A DNA stretch of 64,000 nt from JANXQG01 sp963824275. GTDB lineage: Bacteria; Planctomycetota; Planctomycetia; Pirellulales; Thermoguttaceae. Of the stretch, positions 47,640 to 58,553 are shown piece after piece. How positions within the stretch are numbered: position 1 is the stretch's first letter; the number at the start of each line of letters is the position of its first letter. The DNA is taken from contig CAWGOT010000003.1 of the NCBI GenBank assembly GCA_963824275.1, positions 868,001 to 932,000 of the forward strand. Direction: 5' to 3'. Under the pieces are notes generated by a model. It had not been told where the DNA came from and searched no databases. It saw nothing but the letters and a program-made list of their open reading frames with translations. The translations under genes were made by a program, and so were the position numbers.

Positions 47640-49835
47640 ATGTTCCTCAATTCCGCACTTCTGTTTGGCGCAGGTTTGATCGTAATCCCGATCGTCCTGC
47701 ACCTGATCATGCGCGAACGGCCGAAGCTGCTGGAATTCCCCGCCTTGCGGTTCATCCAGAAGCGGCATGATATGAACCAACGGCGGCTGCGGCTGCGGCA
47801 CCTGCTGTTGCTCTTGCTCCGTGCGGGGGCGATTGCCCTGCTGGCCCTGGCTATGGCCCGGCCGAGCATCAAGTTCGCGTCGCGCTTGGGCAGCCAGGAG
47901 GCGCCGGTGGCGGCGGCCCTGATCTTCGACGTTGCCCCGCACATGGAGTATGTCCGCGAGAACAAGACCCGCCTCGACGCGGCCAAGGAGATCGGCCAAT
48001 GGCTCCTGGCCCAATTGCCGCCGGAGAGCCAGATCGCGGTCTTCGACTCGGGCCTCGCGCCGCGCGACTTCGACGCCGATCGCGGCCTCAGCAAGCAGCG
48101 GATCGACAAGCTGGAGATCGCCTCCAATCCGAAATCGCTGAGCCAGATCCTCACGGAGGCCGCCGCCGTGCTGAAAGACAAGAGCAGCCTGCCAGTCAAG
48201 GAAATCTATGTCTTTACCGACCTCTCGCGGGCCTCGTGGCGGAGCGACGAGATCGCCAAGATGCAGGAACGCTTGCAGGATATCGCGGGCGTCTCGCTCT
48301 ATCTGATCGACGTCGGCGTGACCGATCCGAGCAACGTCGGCCTGGGCGACCTCCGCCTCTCGAGCCAGGTTGTCGCGGCCGGCGGCTCCGTGGAGATCGA
48401 AACCGACGTTTCCTGCCTGGGCTTCGAGGGCCAGCGCAAGGTGGAACTCGATCTGACGACGTCTGCCGGCACGTTGGAGAAAATCAGCGAGCAGATCAAA
48501 CTGCTGAAGCCGGGCGAGCCGCAGACCGTCGCTTTCACGCTCGCCTCGCTCAAGCCCGGTTTGCAGCAAGGGCAGGTAAAGATCGTCGGGGAGGACTCGC
48601 TGAAAGCCGACGACGTGCGCTATTTGAGCATCGAGGTCCGCCCTCCGTGGCCCGTGCTGGTCGTGGCCCAGTTGCCGACGGCGGAAACGTCGCTGTACCT
48701 GACCGGTGCGCTGGCCCCCGTCCGATGGCAGAAACTCCACCAGGCCCATTTCGAATGCACGGTGATCGGCTATAGCGATTTCGCCGGCCTGAAGTCGTTC
48801 GACAAATACGCCGCCGTTTTCCTGCTCGATCCGCCGGGCCTGGTGGCGGGCGACTGGCAGCGCCTGACCGACTATGCCACCGCCGGGCACGGCGTCGGCA
48901 TTTTCCTCGGCCGGCACGCCGCCCCGATCGAGAGCTTCAACTCGGCGGCGGCCCAGCAGCTTCTGCCGGGCAAGGTCCGGGAGCAAGTGCCGCGCGAGGA
49001 AGGCGACACATATCTGGCGCCGCGGAACTTTCAGCACCCGATCCTCAGTCCCTTCGCACCCATTGCCACGCGGACCCCCTGGAACAGGTTCCCCGTCTAT
49101 CGCTACTGGCGAATCGACGACCTGACGCCGGACGCCGCAACCGTGATCGCCTACAACGACGGCCGCCCTGCGCTGTTGGAGCGGACGGTCGGCACAGGGC
49201 GGGTGGCGGGGCACGTGCTCGTGATGTCCACGCCGATTTCCGATCTCGTTTCCCGCCGCGACGCCTGGAACTGGCTGCCGGAGTCGAGCCTGAATCCGGC
49301 CTGGCCGTTCCCCCGGCTGGCCGAGCAGATCGCCTCGTACCTGGTGGGCAGCGGCGAGCAGCAACTGAACTACCTCGCGGGGACGACTTCCATCCTGCTG
49401 CCGATCGACGACGCGACGCCGCGGAACTACACGCTCGCGCCGCCGTCCAGGCCGGAAGCCGCCGGCTATGGTGAAACGTCGCTTCCCCCGCCGGAGAAGA
49501 CCGGCCTCTCGATCAGCGGCGTGGAGCAGGTGGGAAACTACCAGGTGCACTGCGTGGGCGAACCTGCCGAGCCCGACCGCGGTTTCAGCATCAACCTGCC
49601 GGCCCAGGTCACGCAACTTGCCCGGCTGAACGACCAGGAATTGAGCGACACCTTCGGCCCCTTCAGGCCGCGCGTGGCGCGGACGAGCGACCAGATCGTC
49701 CGCGACATCCACGACAGCCGCGTCGGCCGGGAGATTTATCCGTGGCTGATCCTTGTCTTCGCCGCCCTGCTGGCGGTAGAGTATGTGGTGGGCAACTGGT
49801 TTTACAAAAGTGGGAGGAGGAGAGATGAAGGATGA
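47640..49835 (+). CDS. BatA-domain / VWA-like membrane protein
   Basis: 731 residues. The N-terminus is the BatA hairpin: a first membrane helix (FLNSALLFGAGLIVIPIVLH), RERPKLLEFPALRFI, then a second helix (HLLLLLLRAGAIALLALAMA). A periplasmic VWA-like region (AALIFDVAPHMEY) and further beta domains follow. A third membrane helix lies near the end (YPWLILVFAALLAVEYVVGN). MIDAS residues are partly replaced (DVAPH), so metal binding is doubtful. It belongs to the MoxR/DUF58 set. Confidence 0.88.
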   Translation: MFLNSALLFGAGLIVIPIVLHLIMRERPKLLEFPALRFIQKRHDMNQRRLRLRHLLLLLLRAGAIALLALAMARPSIKFASRLGSQEAPVAAALIFDVAPHMEYVRENKTRLDAAKEIGQWLLAQLPPESQIAVFDSGLAPRDFDADRGLSKQRIDKLEIASNPKSLSQILTEAAAVLKDKSSLPVKEIYVFTDLSRASWRSDEIAKMQERLQDIAGVSLYLIDVGVTDPSNVGLGDLRLSSQVVAAGGSVEIETDVSCLGFEGQRKVELDLTTSAGTLEKISEQIKLLKPGEPQTVAFTLASLKPGLQQGQVKIVGEDSLKADDVRYLSIEVRPPWPVLVVAQLPTAETSLYLTGALAPVRWQKLHQAHFECTVIGYSDFAGLKSFDKYAAVFLLDPPGLVAGDWQRLTDYATAGHGVGIFLGRHAAPIESFNSAAAQQLLPGKVREQVPREEGDTYLAPRNFQHPILSPFAPIATRTPWNRFPVYRYWRIDDLTPDAATVIAYNDGRPALLERTVGTGRVAGHVLVMSTPISDLVSRRDAWNWLPESSLNPAWPFPRLAEQIASYLVGSGEQQLNYLAGTTSILLPIDDATPRNYTLAPPSRPEAAGYGETSLPPPEKTGLSISGVEQVGNYQVHCVGEPAEPDRGFSINLPAQVTQLARLNDQELSDTFGPFRPRVARTSDQIVRDIHDSRVGREIYPWLILVFAALLAVEYVVGNWFYKSGRRRDEG

Positions 49836-49990
49836 GAGATGAGGGATAAGGCATTCGTCGTCAAATCGCAGATTTGAGATTTGAAATTTAAGATTTGGGA
49901 TTTGCCCATCCCTCATCCCTCATCCCTTATCCTTCATCCCTCATCCTTCATCCTTCATCCCTCGTCCTTCACCCTTCATCCTTCATCCTT
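49813..49990. repeat. Heptad repeats between the BatA-like and VWA genes
   Basis: Successive words gagatga, agatttg/ggatttg (about 49866-49902) and ccctcat/ccttcat (about 49908-49990) all keep a 7-base period although the word changes. Confidence 0.85.
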
Positions 49991-49998
49991 CCCCTCCC

Positions 49999-52260
49999 AT
50001 GCAGCTCTTCTACTACCCCATCGCCGATAGTTACTGGCTCGTGGCCGGGGTGGCGGCTGCGCTCCTGGCGATTGTCGTGCTGGTGGGACCGGGAAAAGAT
50101 CGCGTTTCGCTCCGCGGCCGCCTGGTATTGGCCCTGATTCGTTCGGGAGTCGTCCTCCTGGTCGCGCTGGGGATGCTGCGGCCGACGCTGGTCTACACGG
50201 AGACCCACAAGGAAAAGGCCACCTTGGTGTTGCTCGTCGATCAGTCGCGGAGCATGCTCGTCAGCGACAGCCTCAACAACAAGACCCGCTGGGAATCGCT
50301 CGTGGCCACGCTGGAAGACAGCGTGCCCGCGCTCCGCAACCTGGGCCGCGATTTCGAAATCAAGGCCTATACGTTCGATGCCGACGCCCGTTCCGTGGAC
50401 GTGAAAGACGGCAAGGTCGCCCTGCCCGAAAAGCCTGCCGGCCAGGAGACGGCGATCGGCGAGGCCCTGGACTACGTGCTCAAACAGGAGAACGGCAAGC
50501 GGCTCTTGGGCATCGTCCTTCTCACCGACGGCCGGCAGCAAGCGGTTTACCCGCGTGACCGATCCGCCCAGGACGTGGCCGCCCAACTGCGGCACCAGGG
50601 CTTTCCGGTCTACCCCGTAGTCTTCGGGCAATCGCGGGGGCTGGGCGGCGTGCAGGACGTGGCCGTCATCGATTTCCCGCCGCCGGCCGCCGTCTTCGTC
50701 GACACCGAAATGGCCATCCACGGCGAGATCAAGGTCAGCGGCTACGTCAATCAGCCGATCCCGATCCGCGTCTTCATGGAGATGCCCGACGGCAAGATGG
50801 AAATCATCGCCCAGAAGGAGATCAGGGCCAAGGTCGACGGCGAGCTGCTGCCGGTCGACTTCACCTATACGCCCAAAACGGCGGGCGAATTCAAGCTCAC
50901 TCTGGAGGCCGTGCCCCAGCCCGGCGAGCTGGTGACCACGAACAACCAGCAAAGCTCGTTCGTGCAGGTGCTCAAGGGCGGATTGCACGTCCTCTATATC
51001 GAGGGCGATCTCCGCCTGGAGCAGAAGTTCCTGCGGCGTTCGCTCGACGCCTCGCGCGACATCAAGGCCGATTCCATCCGCCTCGACCCCCGCCACAAGG
51101 AGACGAAGCCCCGCGACCTGATCGATCGCTTCAAGCCCGGCAAGTATGACGTCTATATCCTCGGCGACGTCGATTCCTCGGTCTTCGATACGGCCGAATT
51201 GGAGCAGCTCCAGGAGACGGTGAGCAAGAACGGCAAGGGCCTGATCATGCTGGGCGGCTTTCACAGCTTCGGCCCTGGCGGGTATTCCGAGACGCCGTTG
51301 GCCGACGTCCTGCCCGTGCAGATGGACAAACTCGAACGGCAGAAGATCGACGATCCGATTCGCGAGGACGAACATCTGCCCGGCCCGCTGCGGATGCAGC
51401 CGACGCCGCGAAACCTGGGGCACTTCGCCCTCGCCTTGGCCCCCTTGTCGGAGAACGCCGCGGCCTGGGCCAAACTCCCGCCCTTGGAAGGCGCCAACAA
51501 GTTCGCGGGCATCAAGCCCGGCGCCATCGTCCTGGCCGAGGCCGACGGCAAGGAAGGCGAGCCGCTCCTGGTCACCCAGGAAGCGGGTGGCGGGCGGGTG
51601 CTCGCCTTCGCCGGCGATTCGACCTGGCGGTGGTGCATGCACGGCTTCGACGCCGCGCACAAGCGGTTCTGGCGGCAGATCGTGCTCTGGCTCGCCCACA
51701 AAGAACAGGTGACCCAGGGCAATGTCTGGGTGCGAATGGACAACACCCGCTACTTCCCCGGCAATCGCGTCGACTTCCTTGCCGGGACCCAGACGACCGA
51801 GAACGAGCCCATCTCCGACGCCGAGATCACGGCCCGCGTCGTCAAGCCGGACAACAAGCGATCGGACGCCGTGATGATCCGCAAGGACGCGGAGACGGCC
51901 GGTTCGTTCCGCGATACGCAACTGCCGGGCGACTACACGATCGAGGTCTCGGCCACGCGGCAAGGCAAGCCCTTGGGCACGGTGCGGGCCCGCTTCGTCG
52001 TCTCGCAGCAGGATCTCGAATTGGACAACTCCTCGGCCGATCTCGACAGCATGAAGGTCGTCGCCAAGACCTCTCTCGGCGAGGTCATCGAGCCGGAGCG
52101 GCTGCCCAAGTGGCTCGCGGAACTGATGAAGAAGACCGACTACCTGAACGTGAAGCAGGAAACCAAGAAGACCTTGTGGGACCAGTGGCCGCCGTTCCTG
52201 TGCGTCGTGTTCCTGCTGACGCTGGAGTGGTTTCTGCGGAAGCGCTGGGGGCTGGTATAG
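49999..52260 (+). CDS. VWA domain / glutamine-amidotransferase-like membrane protein
   Basis: 753 residues. Two N-terminal membrane helices (about 13-32 and 44-62) precede a VWA domain with an intact MIDAS (LVLLVDQSRSMLVSD, then LTDGRQQ). Beta domains follow, then an amidotransferase-like Rossmann region (LHVLYIEGDLRLEQKFLRRS; GLIMLGGFHSFGPGGYSETP) without an obvious catalytic Cys. The C-terminus is a single membrane helix (WPPFLCVVFLLTLEWFLRK). Typical last member of planctomycete MoxR/DUF58/BatA loci. It presumably assembles with the two preceding proteins in the inner membrane. Confidence 0.88.
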   Translation: MQLFYYPIADSYWLVAGVAAALLAIVVLVGPGKDRVSLRGRLVLALIRSGVVLLVALGMLRPTLVYTETHKEKATLVLLVDQSRSMLVSDSLNNKTRWESLVATLEDSVPALRNLGRDFEIKAYTFDADARSVDVKDGKVALPEKPAGQETAIGEALDYVLKQENGKRLLGIVLLTDGRQQAVYPRDRSAQDVAAQLRHQGFPVYPVVFGQSRGLGGVQDVAVIDFPPPAAVFVDTEMAIHGEIKVSGYVNQPIPIRVFMEMPDGKMEIIAQKEIRAKVDGELLPVDFTYTPKTAGEFKLTLEAVPQPGELVTTNNQQSSFVQVLKGGLHVLYIEGDLRLEQKFLRRSLDASRDIKADSIRLDPRHKETKPRDLIDRFKPGKYDVYILGDVDSSVFDTAELEQLQETVSKNGKGLIMLGGFHSFGPGGYSETPLADVLPVQMDKLERQKIDDPIREDEHLPGPLRMQPTPRNLGHFALALAPLSENAAAWAKLPPLEGANKFAGIKPGAIVLAEADGKEGEPLLVTQEAGGGRVLAFAGDSTWRWCMHGFDAAHKRFWRQIVLWLAHKEQVTQGNVWVRMDNTRYFPGNRVDFLAGTQTTENEPISDAEITARVVKPDNKRSDAVMIRKDAETAGSFRDTQLPGDYTIEVSATRQGKPLGTVRARFVVSQQDLELDNSSADLDSMKVVAKTSLGEVIEPERLPKWLAELMKKTDYLNVKQETKKTLWDQWPPFLCVVFLLTLEWFLRKRWGLV

Positions 52261-52323
52261 GGTGCCGCGGTAGCAGGCACACTCCGTGTGCCTGCGACTT
52301 TTCTTGCCGTCCGTGAACGGTTA
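52261..52323. repeat. Dispersed palindromic motif
   Basis: gcaggcacactccgtgtgcc then tgcgacttttcttgccgtcc. The ggcacac...gtgtgcc core is palindromic, and the unit is related to 31528-31562. It sits between two convergent genes and could act as a bidirectional terminator. Confidence 0.55.
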
Positions 52324-53298
52324 TCAGCCGCCCAGCCTCTCGCTCGCTTCGGCCGCCCAAGGGCTGCCGGGGGCCAGCGCGACGAACCTCCGCCAATGCA
52401 ATTCCGCCGTCCGCCTATGCCCCATCTCGTCCAGCATCCGCGCCAGGTGGTAATGGGCGTCGGCGTAGTCGGGGTGATAGCGCAGCGCGCCTTCGAAGGC
52501 CGCAATCGCCAACTCCCGCCGGCCCATCTCGGCCAGCACGCAGCCCAGGTTGGCCCGGGCCTCGACGTAGTCTTCATCCAGTTCCACGGCCATGTAGTAG
52601 CGCTCCCGCGCGCCGCCCAAGTCGCCCTGCCGGTACAGCAACTCGGCAAGCTGGAAGCAGCCTTCCGCGTCGGGACCGGCCGCCGCCATCGCCGCCCGCA
52701 GCACGTCGGCGGCGTCCGACAAACGGCCGGCATCTTCCAGCTCGACCGCCAGGCTCCGCATCTGCTCGGCCGAGAGCGAGGCGTCTTCCAGGGAGCGCAA
52801 CACGCCGACCGCCGCGGCCGGAGGCGGCGAAGGCTCAATCGCGGGCGTGGCGGCGAGCGGCGGAAACTCGGGGCCCTCAAAATCGAATCGCAACTGGCCG
52901 CCGGCCTCGACCAGACCGTCGCCCTGGCGGACCAGGACGCTCTGCCCTTGAACGATGACCGAGGGCTCAAGCAGCGGCCGTTCGACACCGGGCAACAAGC
53001 GGGCGAGGTCGGCCACCTTCTTTTCGATGTTCTGCGGGGAGAGACCGGCGCGGAGCAGTTGCGCCAGCCGCTGGGCGGTGGCCACTTCGGGAACGTCGAA
53101 GTACGGCAGCCGCCGCACTTCCTGGCTGGGGACGATCAGCTTCGCACGATGCCAGCGGCGAATGGCCGCGATCGGAACGCCCAGCAGCTCCGCAAGCATG
53201 GCAGGCGTATAGAGCCGCTGGAGCGCGTCCTCGGGCCCTGGTGCAGCGGACTGAAGTTCAGAACCTTCGTCGCTCACGGAGCTGAAATCATGTGCCAA
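52324..53298 (-). CDS. MerR-like HTH plus TPR protein
   Basis: 324 residues. Residues about 30-75 form a MerR-type winged helix (YTPAMLAELLGVPIAAIRRW, then HRAKLIVPS). A Pro/Ala linker follows, then TPR repeats from about 190 (AEQMRSLAVELEDAGRLSDA; FQLAELLYRQGDLGGARERY; AHYHLARMLDEMGHRRTAEL). No signal peptide, so it is a cytosolic and probably DNA-binding scaffold. This HTH-TPR architecture is seen in planctomycetes; its targets are unknown. Confidence 0.82.
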   Translation of the reverse strand: MAHDFSSVSDEGSELQSAAPGPEDALQRLYTPAMLAELLGVPIAAIRRWHRAKLIVPSQEVRRLPYFDVPEVATAQRLAQLLRAGLSPQNIEKKVADLARLLPGVERPLLEPSVIVQGQSVLVRQGDGLVEAGGQLRFDFEGPEFPPLAATPAIEPSPPPAAAVGVLRSLEDASLSAEQMRSLAVELEDAGRLSDAADVLRAAMAAAGPDAEGCFQLAELLYRQGDLGGARERYYMAVELDEDYVEARANLGCVLAEMGRRELAIAAFEGALRYHPDYADAHYHLARMLDEMGHRRTAELHWRRFVALAPGSPWAAEASERLGG

Positions 53299-53345
53299 GG
53301 CGGTTGGTTAGAGGCATTCGGCCAAAACGTCTCTCGGAGATCCGC

Positions 53346-54836
53346 TCATCGCCCCCCGCCGGTCGGCGGAGGCACCGGCGCCAGCGGCACCGTCAGCGGA
53401 GCAGGCGCCCCGCCGCCGTTCCTTGTCGACGGATCGTAGATGCCCCCCGACGCATGCGAATCGGCGGCGGGCGACTCGGGCGCTTTGGTCGCAGGGGTTG
53501 CAGGCGTTGCCGGGGTCGAGGTCGTGGGGGCCGGCGTCGGAGACGCGAAGGTCTTGCCGCTCGGGCCCGGCGAGGTCGCGGCCGCGCCGCTGCCGACGGT
53601 TGTGTCACAGCAACTCGAACTCGTCGGCACGCCGCAGCTCGGCACCGCACAGCAATCACCGACCGGCACGCGATAGCACTCCACGTGCGGCACGGTGTAA
53701 TTGCACGTCACCGGAATCCGCTTCTCCACGACGTGCGGAATGCGGACCGTTTCCTCGTAGGCCACCATGCGGGAGACCTGGGTCGGCACCTGCTCGACCC
53801 GCTCTTCCTGCACGATGCGGCAGGTCTGGTAGGGCACCTTGCGGATCTGCTCCTCGGCCACCATGCGATAGACCTGCACCGGCACCTTCCGCTCCACCCG
53901 CTCGACCACCGGTTTCGTGACCGTGTACGGGACCTTCCGCACCACCTCTTGTTGCACGATGCGGCAGGTCTGGTAGGGCACTTTACGAACGACCTGCTCC
54001 GACTGGTAGCGGGTGACCTGGACGGGAACCTGCTCGGTCACCGTCTGCGGCACGTACTGCACCTGCTGGACCTGCTGGGCGACGACGTTCGGCTGCCACA
54101 CGCGGGCCACCTCGTAGGTGCCGCGATTGACGGGCGCCCAGTACAGCCCTGGCCGCTGATAGACGACTTGCCCCGTGGCCGGATCGACCATCGAGCCGCC
54201 GCTCTGCCACGCCAGCTCGTGCTGCAACCAGCCGGGCTTATAGGTCACCTGGTCCCGGTAGCAGCCCTGGTCGACGAGCTGGGTCTGTTGCGTGACCACC
54301 GGCTGCATCACCGTGTGGCACTGCGGGCGGTAGACGGTTTCCACCACGGGGTGCTGGACCGTGTAGCATTCTTCGCGTTCGGCCGTTTCCGTGACGGGCT
54401 GATTGACGATCACCCGCTCTTCGCGTTCGGCCGTTTCCTGGACGTAGTGGACGGTATTGTAGCTTTCGTCGCGGATCTGGGTTTCGCAAACGGGCTTCAT
54501 CACGGTGATTCGCTCTTCGCGTTCGGCCGTTTCCAGGACCGGCTTCGAGACTACGTAGCGGCGCTCGCGGAGCTCGGTCTCCCAGACCGGCCGGTAGAAC
54601 GTCTCGCGGCGCTCTTCATACTGCGTTTCGTATTCCAGGCGATAGGTGGTCGTCTGGCGCTGTTCGTACTGCGTCTGATAGACCAGCTTATATTCGCGGC
54701 CCTGGCAGCTCAAGCAACTGGAGGGCGAGTAGGCATCCTGGGCTGCGGCCGCGCCGGTCCACAGCAAGCCCGTCCAAAGCAGGCCGGCCCCCAGCCACAT
54801 GGCTCCCAACAAACGGGAACTGCGTAAAGCGTTCAT
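53346..54836 (-). CDS. Secreted YTV-type repeat protein
   Basis: 496 residues with a signal peptide (LLGAMWLGAGLLWTGLLWTG, then AAAAQD). The body is dozens of short beta-like units of the kind Tyr/Val-x-Val...Pro-Val-x-Glu-Thr, for example YRPVWETELRERRYVVSKPV, VPYQTCRIVQQEVVRKVPYT and VPVQVYRMVAEEQIRKVPY, matching the YTV family described from Rhodopirellula. The C-terminal 90 residues are Ser/Thr/Pro/Ala-rich and disordered, with a Cys pair region (CCAVPSCG...CCD). Probably a cell-envelope or surface protein; its exact role is unknown. Confidence 0.82.
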   Translation of the reverse strand: MNALRSSRLLGAMWLGAGLLWTGLLWTGAAAAQDAYSPSSCLSCQGREYKLVYQTQYEQRQTTTYRLEYETQYEERRETFYRPVWETELRERRYVVSKPVLETAEREERITVMKPVCETQIRDESYNTVHYVQETAEREERVIVNQPVTETAEREECYTVQHPVVETVYRPQCHTVMQPVVTQQTQLVDQGCYRDQVTYKPGWLQHELAWQSGGSMVDPATGQVVYQRPGLYWAPVNRGTYEVARVWQPNVVAQQVQQVQYVPQTVTEQVPVQVTRYQSEQVVRKVPYQTCRIVQQEVVRKVPYTVTKPVVERVERKVPVQVYRMVAEEQIRKVPYQTCRIVQEERVEQVPTQVSRMVAYEETVRIPHVVEKRIPVTCNYTVPHVECYRVPVGDCCAVPSCGVPTSSSCCDTTVGSGAAATSPGPSGKTFASPTPAPTTSTPATPATPATKAPESPAADSHASGGIYDPSTRNGGGAPAPLTVPLAPVPPPTGGGR

Positions 54837-55213
54837 ATCGGTCCACCTCGATCAAAACGTGCTAGCATCCTCAAGCATTGCGACACAACGTCCCCTTAAG
54901 ACTTAATGTGCCAGACAAACGCAAAAACTGCAAAGGGTGTCCATGCCTGTTTTTTGCAGATTGACTCATTAAGTATAGCCCAGTAATGACTTAGGAGAAG
55001 GAAAATTTTTTCAAGTTCCCGATGCTAGCAACCGAACCTCTTCGCCATCCTCGCAACTCGCGCCGGCAAAGTTTGCGCAGGCGGAACAGTCGGCCCGCGG
55101 CATGACTGGTCGGGTGGCATGCCTTCACGCCGGGGCACCCGGTACTCCGGGTTGGCGGGTAGGCACGTTGGCGGGCAGGCGTGCCACTCACCGGAAACGA
55201 ATGTTCCTTTCGG
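54837..55213. other. Intergenic region with possible promoter/terminator elements
   Basis: 377 bases upstream of the YTV-like gene and downstream of the large membrane-protein gene. It is AT-rich at 54895-55015, where the YTV-like promoter should lie. T-runs occur at 54950 and 55008, the latter inside ggaaaattttttcaagttcc, which pairs weakly. From 55085 to 55195 it is GC-rich with ggcgggtaggc / ggcgggcaggc direct repeats. No gene is visible. Confidence 0.5.
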
Positions 55214-58200
55214 TCATTTTTCTGTCAGCATCTTCGTCCAGGTTTCCTGGTCCGGCAGGTCTTCTCCCGTCTCCCACATGGCAACCCAATCGGGCCAAGG
55301 CACGATCCGCGCACCGACTTCCAGATGCGGTGCGGCGTCGTCCGATACGACATCGTCGCTCGGGCGGTCGAGCACCTCAACGCCGCCCGTTTTCAGGACG
55401 TTGATCATCGCCCCGCGGAGGATCTTCCGCGCCGCCTCCGCCAGACTCTCGGCCCGCGGCTCGCCGGAAAGCTGCATGTGCGTCCGGCCGTCGATCAATT
55501 CGAAAGCCAAGACCAGCCGGTCCTCGTCGGCGGGCATCGCCAGTTCGACAACGATCTCGTTGGTGGCAAGATGAATGTCTTCCACCTGCGGGAGCGGCGA
55601 CGGCCAGCCGCCTTCGTTGAACCAGGCGATGAACTCGCGTTCGATGTAGCGGCGGAGGCTGATCTCGACGTGATGCAGCAGCTCGCGGTGCTTGCGAACC
55701 GTGCGGGGATCGCCGCCGGCCAGGGCCGCTTTCCGCTCGGCGCGGCGGAGCCTGGCAAAACGCTTGGGGATCGTGCCGGAGTGAAAACCAGGCCGCAAGA
55801 GCCGCACCAGGGTCTCGCCGTGCGAGCCGACGAGCACGGGCTGCAAGTTCTTCGGCCGATTAGCGGCAAACAGCCGCCAGTTCTCATTCAACTCCCAGAT
55901 CAAGAAGCCGAAGATGCCGGGGGTACAGGTAACGATGACGGGGGTCAGAACGTCAGCCATGAGCGGGCTCATCCACCGAGCGAGGTGGCCCCAAAGGTCA
56001 ATCTCGATCCAGATCCCGAACAGGATCTTGTGCGAGACGGAGACCCATGGAATGTGCTTGAGCGGATTCAACTGCGGCTCGATCAACAGGTTCACGCAAA
56101 AGCGAATGACATAGGCGACGAAGAACCAGCCGATGCCCAGCCCCGCCTTGGCCAGCAGTACGGTGCGGCTTTGTCCGCTGCGGAACCGCAACCATTCGTC
56201 GACGGCATATAGCAACCGCTCGATGAGCTGCATGACGCTGCGGAACAAATCGACGATGAACCAGAACAGGCCCACTATCGGCCGCACGCCGAAGCGCTGC
56301 CAACCTTCGCTGACGGCGTCGAAGGCCATTTCTTCCACGGTCCGCCCGGTGCGGGAGTTGACGACCAGAGCTAGTGCGAAGAAGATGCCCGCCAGGCTGA
56401 CCGTCTTTTGCCAGGGAGTTATTCCGGGCTGCATGAACTCCGCGACCAGGAGCGTCGGCACGAGCGGCTTGACGACGAAATTCATCGCCAACCTCGCCGG
56501 CACGCTATCGACGATCCAACGCACCCACGGCAAGGCGAAGAACCGACCGACGGAATCGATCAGCAGGAACTTAAGGACTCGCCCGAGCATTTTCAATCCG
56601 CTCCAGACACCTCGCCGGAAGCTTGGAACGTGAAACAGCAACATCAGGAAGACGCCCAGAAGGAGTGTGGCGCGAATCGCAGCGAGATGTTTCCTGCAAG
56701 GAGCCTGGCAAAGTCGTGGTTCGTCGGCGCCAGGTGCGATCTGAAGCCGAGTTCTTCGACGAAATAGTCCAATCCCTTGAGGGCGACGAAGGGGCCGCCA
56801 AAGGGGACGACAAAGTACAGCGTGAGGAACCGCCCGATCACCGTGCCGAACATGAGATGGCTGAAACGCAAGATCCAGCGCACATAGAAGTCGCCCGGTT
56901 CATAGACCCCGTCCAGGGTCTCGGTCATGCGGCGGTTCACTCGCAGGGCGGCGTCGCCTTGGAGGAAGCTTCGCGGACCGGAACAATCGGGTTCCTTGAG
57001 CTGATTCCGCGAAATCGCATCGCGGACCTCGCCGAGAGTGAGAAACCCCCGTTCGACGATCCGGTCCAGAAGCTCTTCGACCAGCTTCGTGCGAGAGATC
57101 CTCTCCGGCAAGTTCTGCGGCAATAGCCCGACGTCGTCCAGCGTGGCGGCGATCTGGGGACGGAGTTTGTCGCGCAGCAGGCCTTCGGCCGTCCTCGTTA
57201 CCGCGTCCAGGACTTCCGCCAGTTGCCGCCGCTGCCGTTCCGAGATCCGCACGGCGGGCAGCCGCCGCTGGGCGCTGCGCAGGTGCCGCGAAACCAGCAC
57301 CAGCCGCTGGTTGGGCAATTCGCGGCGGATCGGCCGGCGGCCCATCGAGAGCACCCAATGCATCACGTCGACCGTGGAGATCGTCTGCACCTGATCGACG
57401 CAGACCTTCTGCAGGTCGTAGAGCAGCCGCGCCTCGACCGTCCACAATCCCCGCGGCGTCTGGTGGGCCAAGGCCAGCAGGGCCTCGCGCCAGGGCCGCG
57501 GCTCCTGGTCTTCGATGCCCAGGGCCGTTTGCAGGCGCTCGACCAGTCCATGCACCTCGTCCCGCAGCGCGGCGGCAGCTTCCGCGGCCCGATCGCGCGG
57601 GGCCCAGAACTCGGCCCTGGCGCGGCGGATGGCGGCCCCCGCCCAATTGCCGCGGGCGGCCTGCCGCTTTGCCCTCTCGGACCAAAGCTGGTACTTCTGC
57701 TCCGATCGCTGCCGGCCGCGGGCCCCATGCGCGGTCCGCCCCGCGCTTCGGCCTCGCCGCGAAAGTCGGGGATGGCTGCCAGCGGATCGGCGTCGAAGGC
57801 CTCCGCCGCCTGCCGCGCCGCCTCGCGCAGTGCTTCCGGCTGCGGAGTGCCGGGCAGGCGGGTCGCATCCAGGATCTCTTCCGCGGCAATATCCAGGGCC
57901 AGAATCGCATCGACTTTTTCCAGCGACTCCAGCGCCGGAAAGAAGCTGGCCATCAGGAACGGCTGGAAGTAGCGTATGCCCAGGTAGACGGCGGCAAACT
58001 CGATGTAGGTCGATGCATCGTCGCAGGGCGGCAAGAGGAATCGCTCTTGCCCGAGCACGTTGCGGATCTCGTCAAACTCCAGGCTGCCCAATGCGGCCAG
58101 CCGCGCCTCGATGTGGGGCTGCTCGGCCAGGCAATCGAACGCCTCGTGGACTCGCGCGTGGAAGAGCAACTCCCAGTAGTAGAGGAGCACCTCGCCCCGC

Positions 58201-58553
58201 GGCCACTGGTCGAGGATCTCCGCGTTGGGACGCTCCAACAGAATGACGCGCTCGGGCAACTCCTCCGTGGGGCCAAAGCCGATCTCCTCGCGATCGGCGC
58301 GGAAATCAGCAATGAGGGCCAAGAGGGCCGTGCGGGGAATGACATAGGTCTTGCTGTGCGGCACGCGAAAACCCAGCCCGTGCAACGAGGTGTGCAACCG
58401 CACCACCCGCCGCAGGAGCCTCGGCAGCACGAGCCGCGCCGCCGGTTCGACGGATCCAATCGCCCGCTCCAATTGCGGCAGGCTGATCCGCGCATCGTCA
58501 GCCGCTGCAGACGGTTCGCGACGCGGGCGGAGCCATTTCCAGGGCTTTTTCAC
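55214..58553 (-). CDS. Large multi-pass membrane protein of unknown function (two frameshifts)
   Basis: Three reading-frame segments form one product of about 1110 residues. The N part (58553 to about 57790: MKKPWKWLRPRREP..., LLLPRLLRR-type helices) is cytosolic-looking. It shifts frame near 57790 into a helical middle (PRPWREALLALAHQTPRGLW; FYVRWILRFSHLMFGTVIGR). A second shift near 56650 leads to VFLMLLFHVPSFRRGVWSGL, with several membrane helices (LVPTLLVAEF; TVSLAGIFFALALVV; LGIGWFFVAYVIRFCVNLLI). The C domain is soluble (ERKAALAGGDPRTVRKHREL). I do not recognise a family beyond planctomycete hypothetical proteins. Confidence 0.65.

Noticed and set aside
53393..54827. Long plus-strand frames opposite the YTV-like gene
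   Set aside because: Their His/Asp/Arg-rich composition is the complement of the repeat protein on the minus strand.
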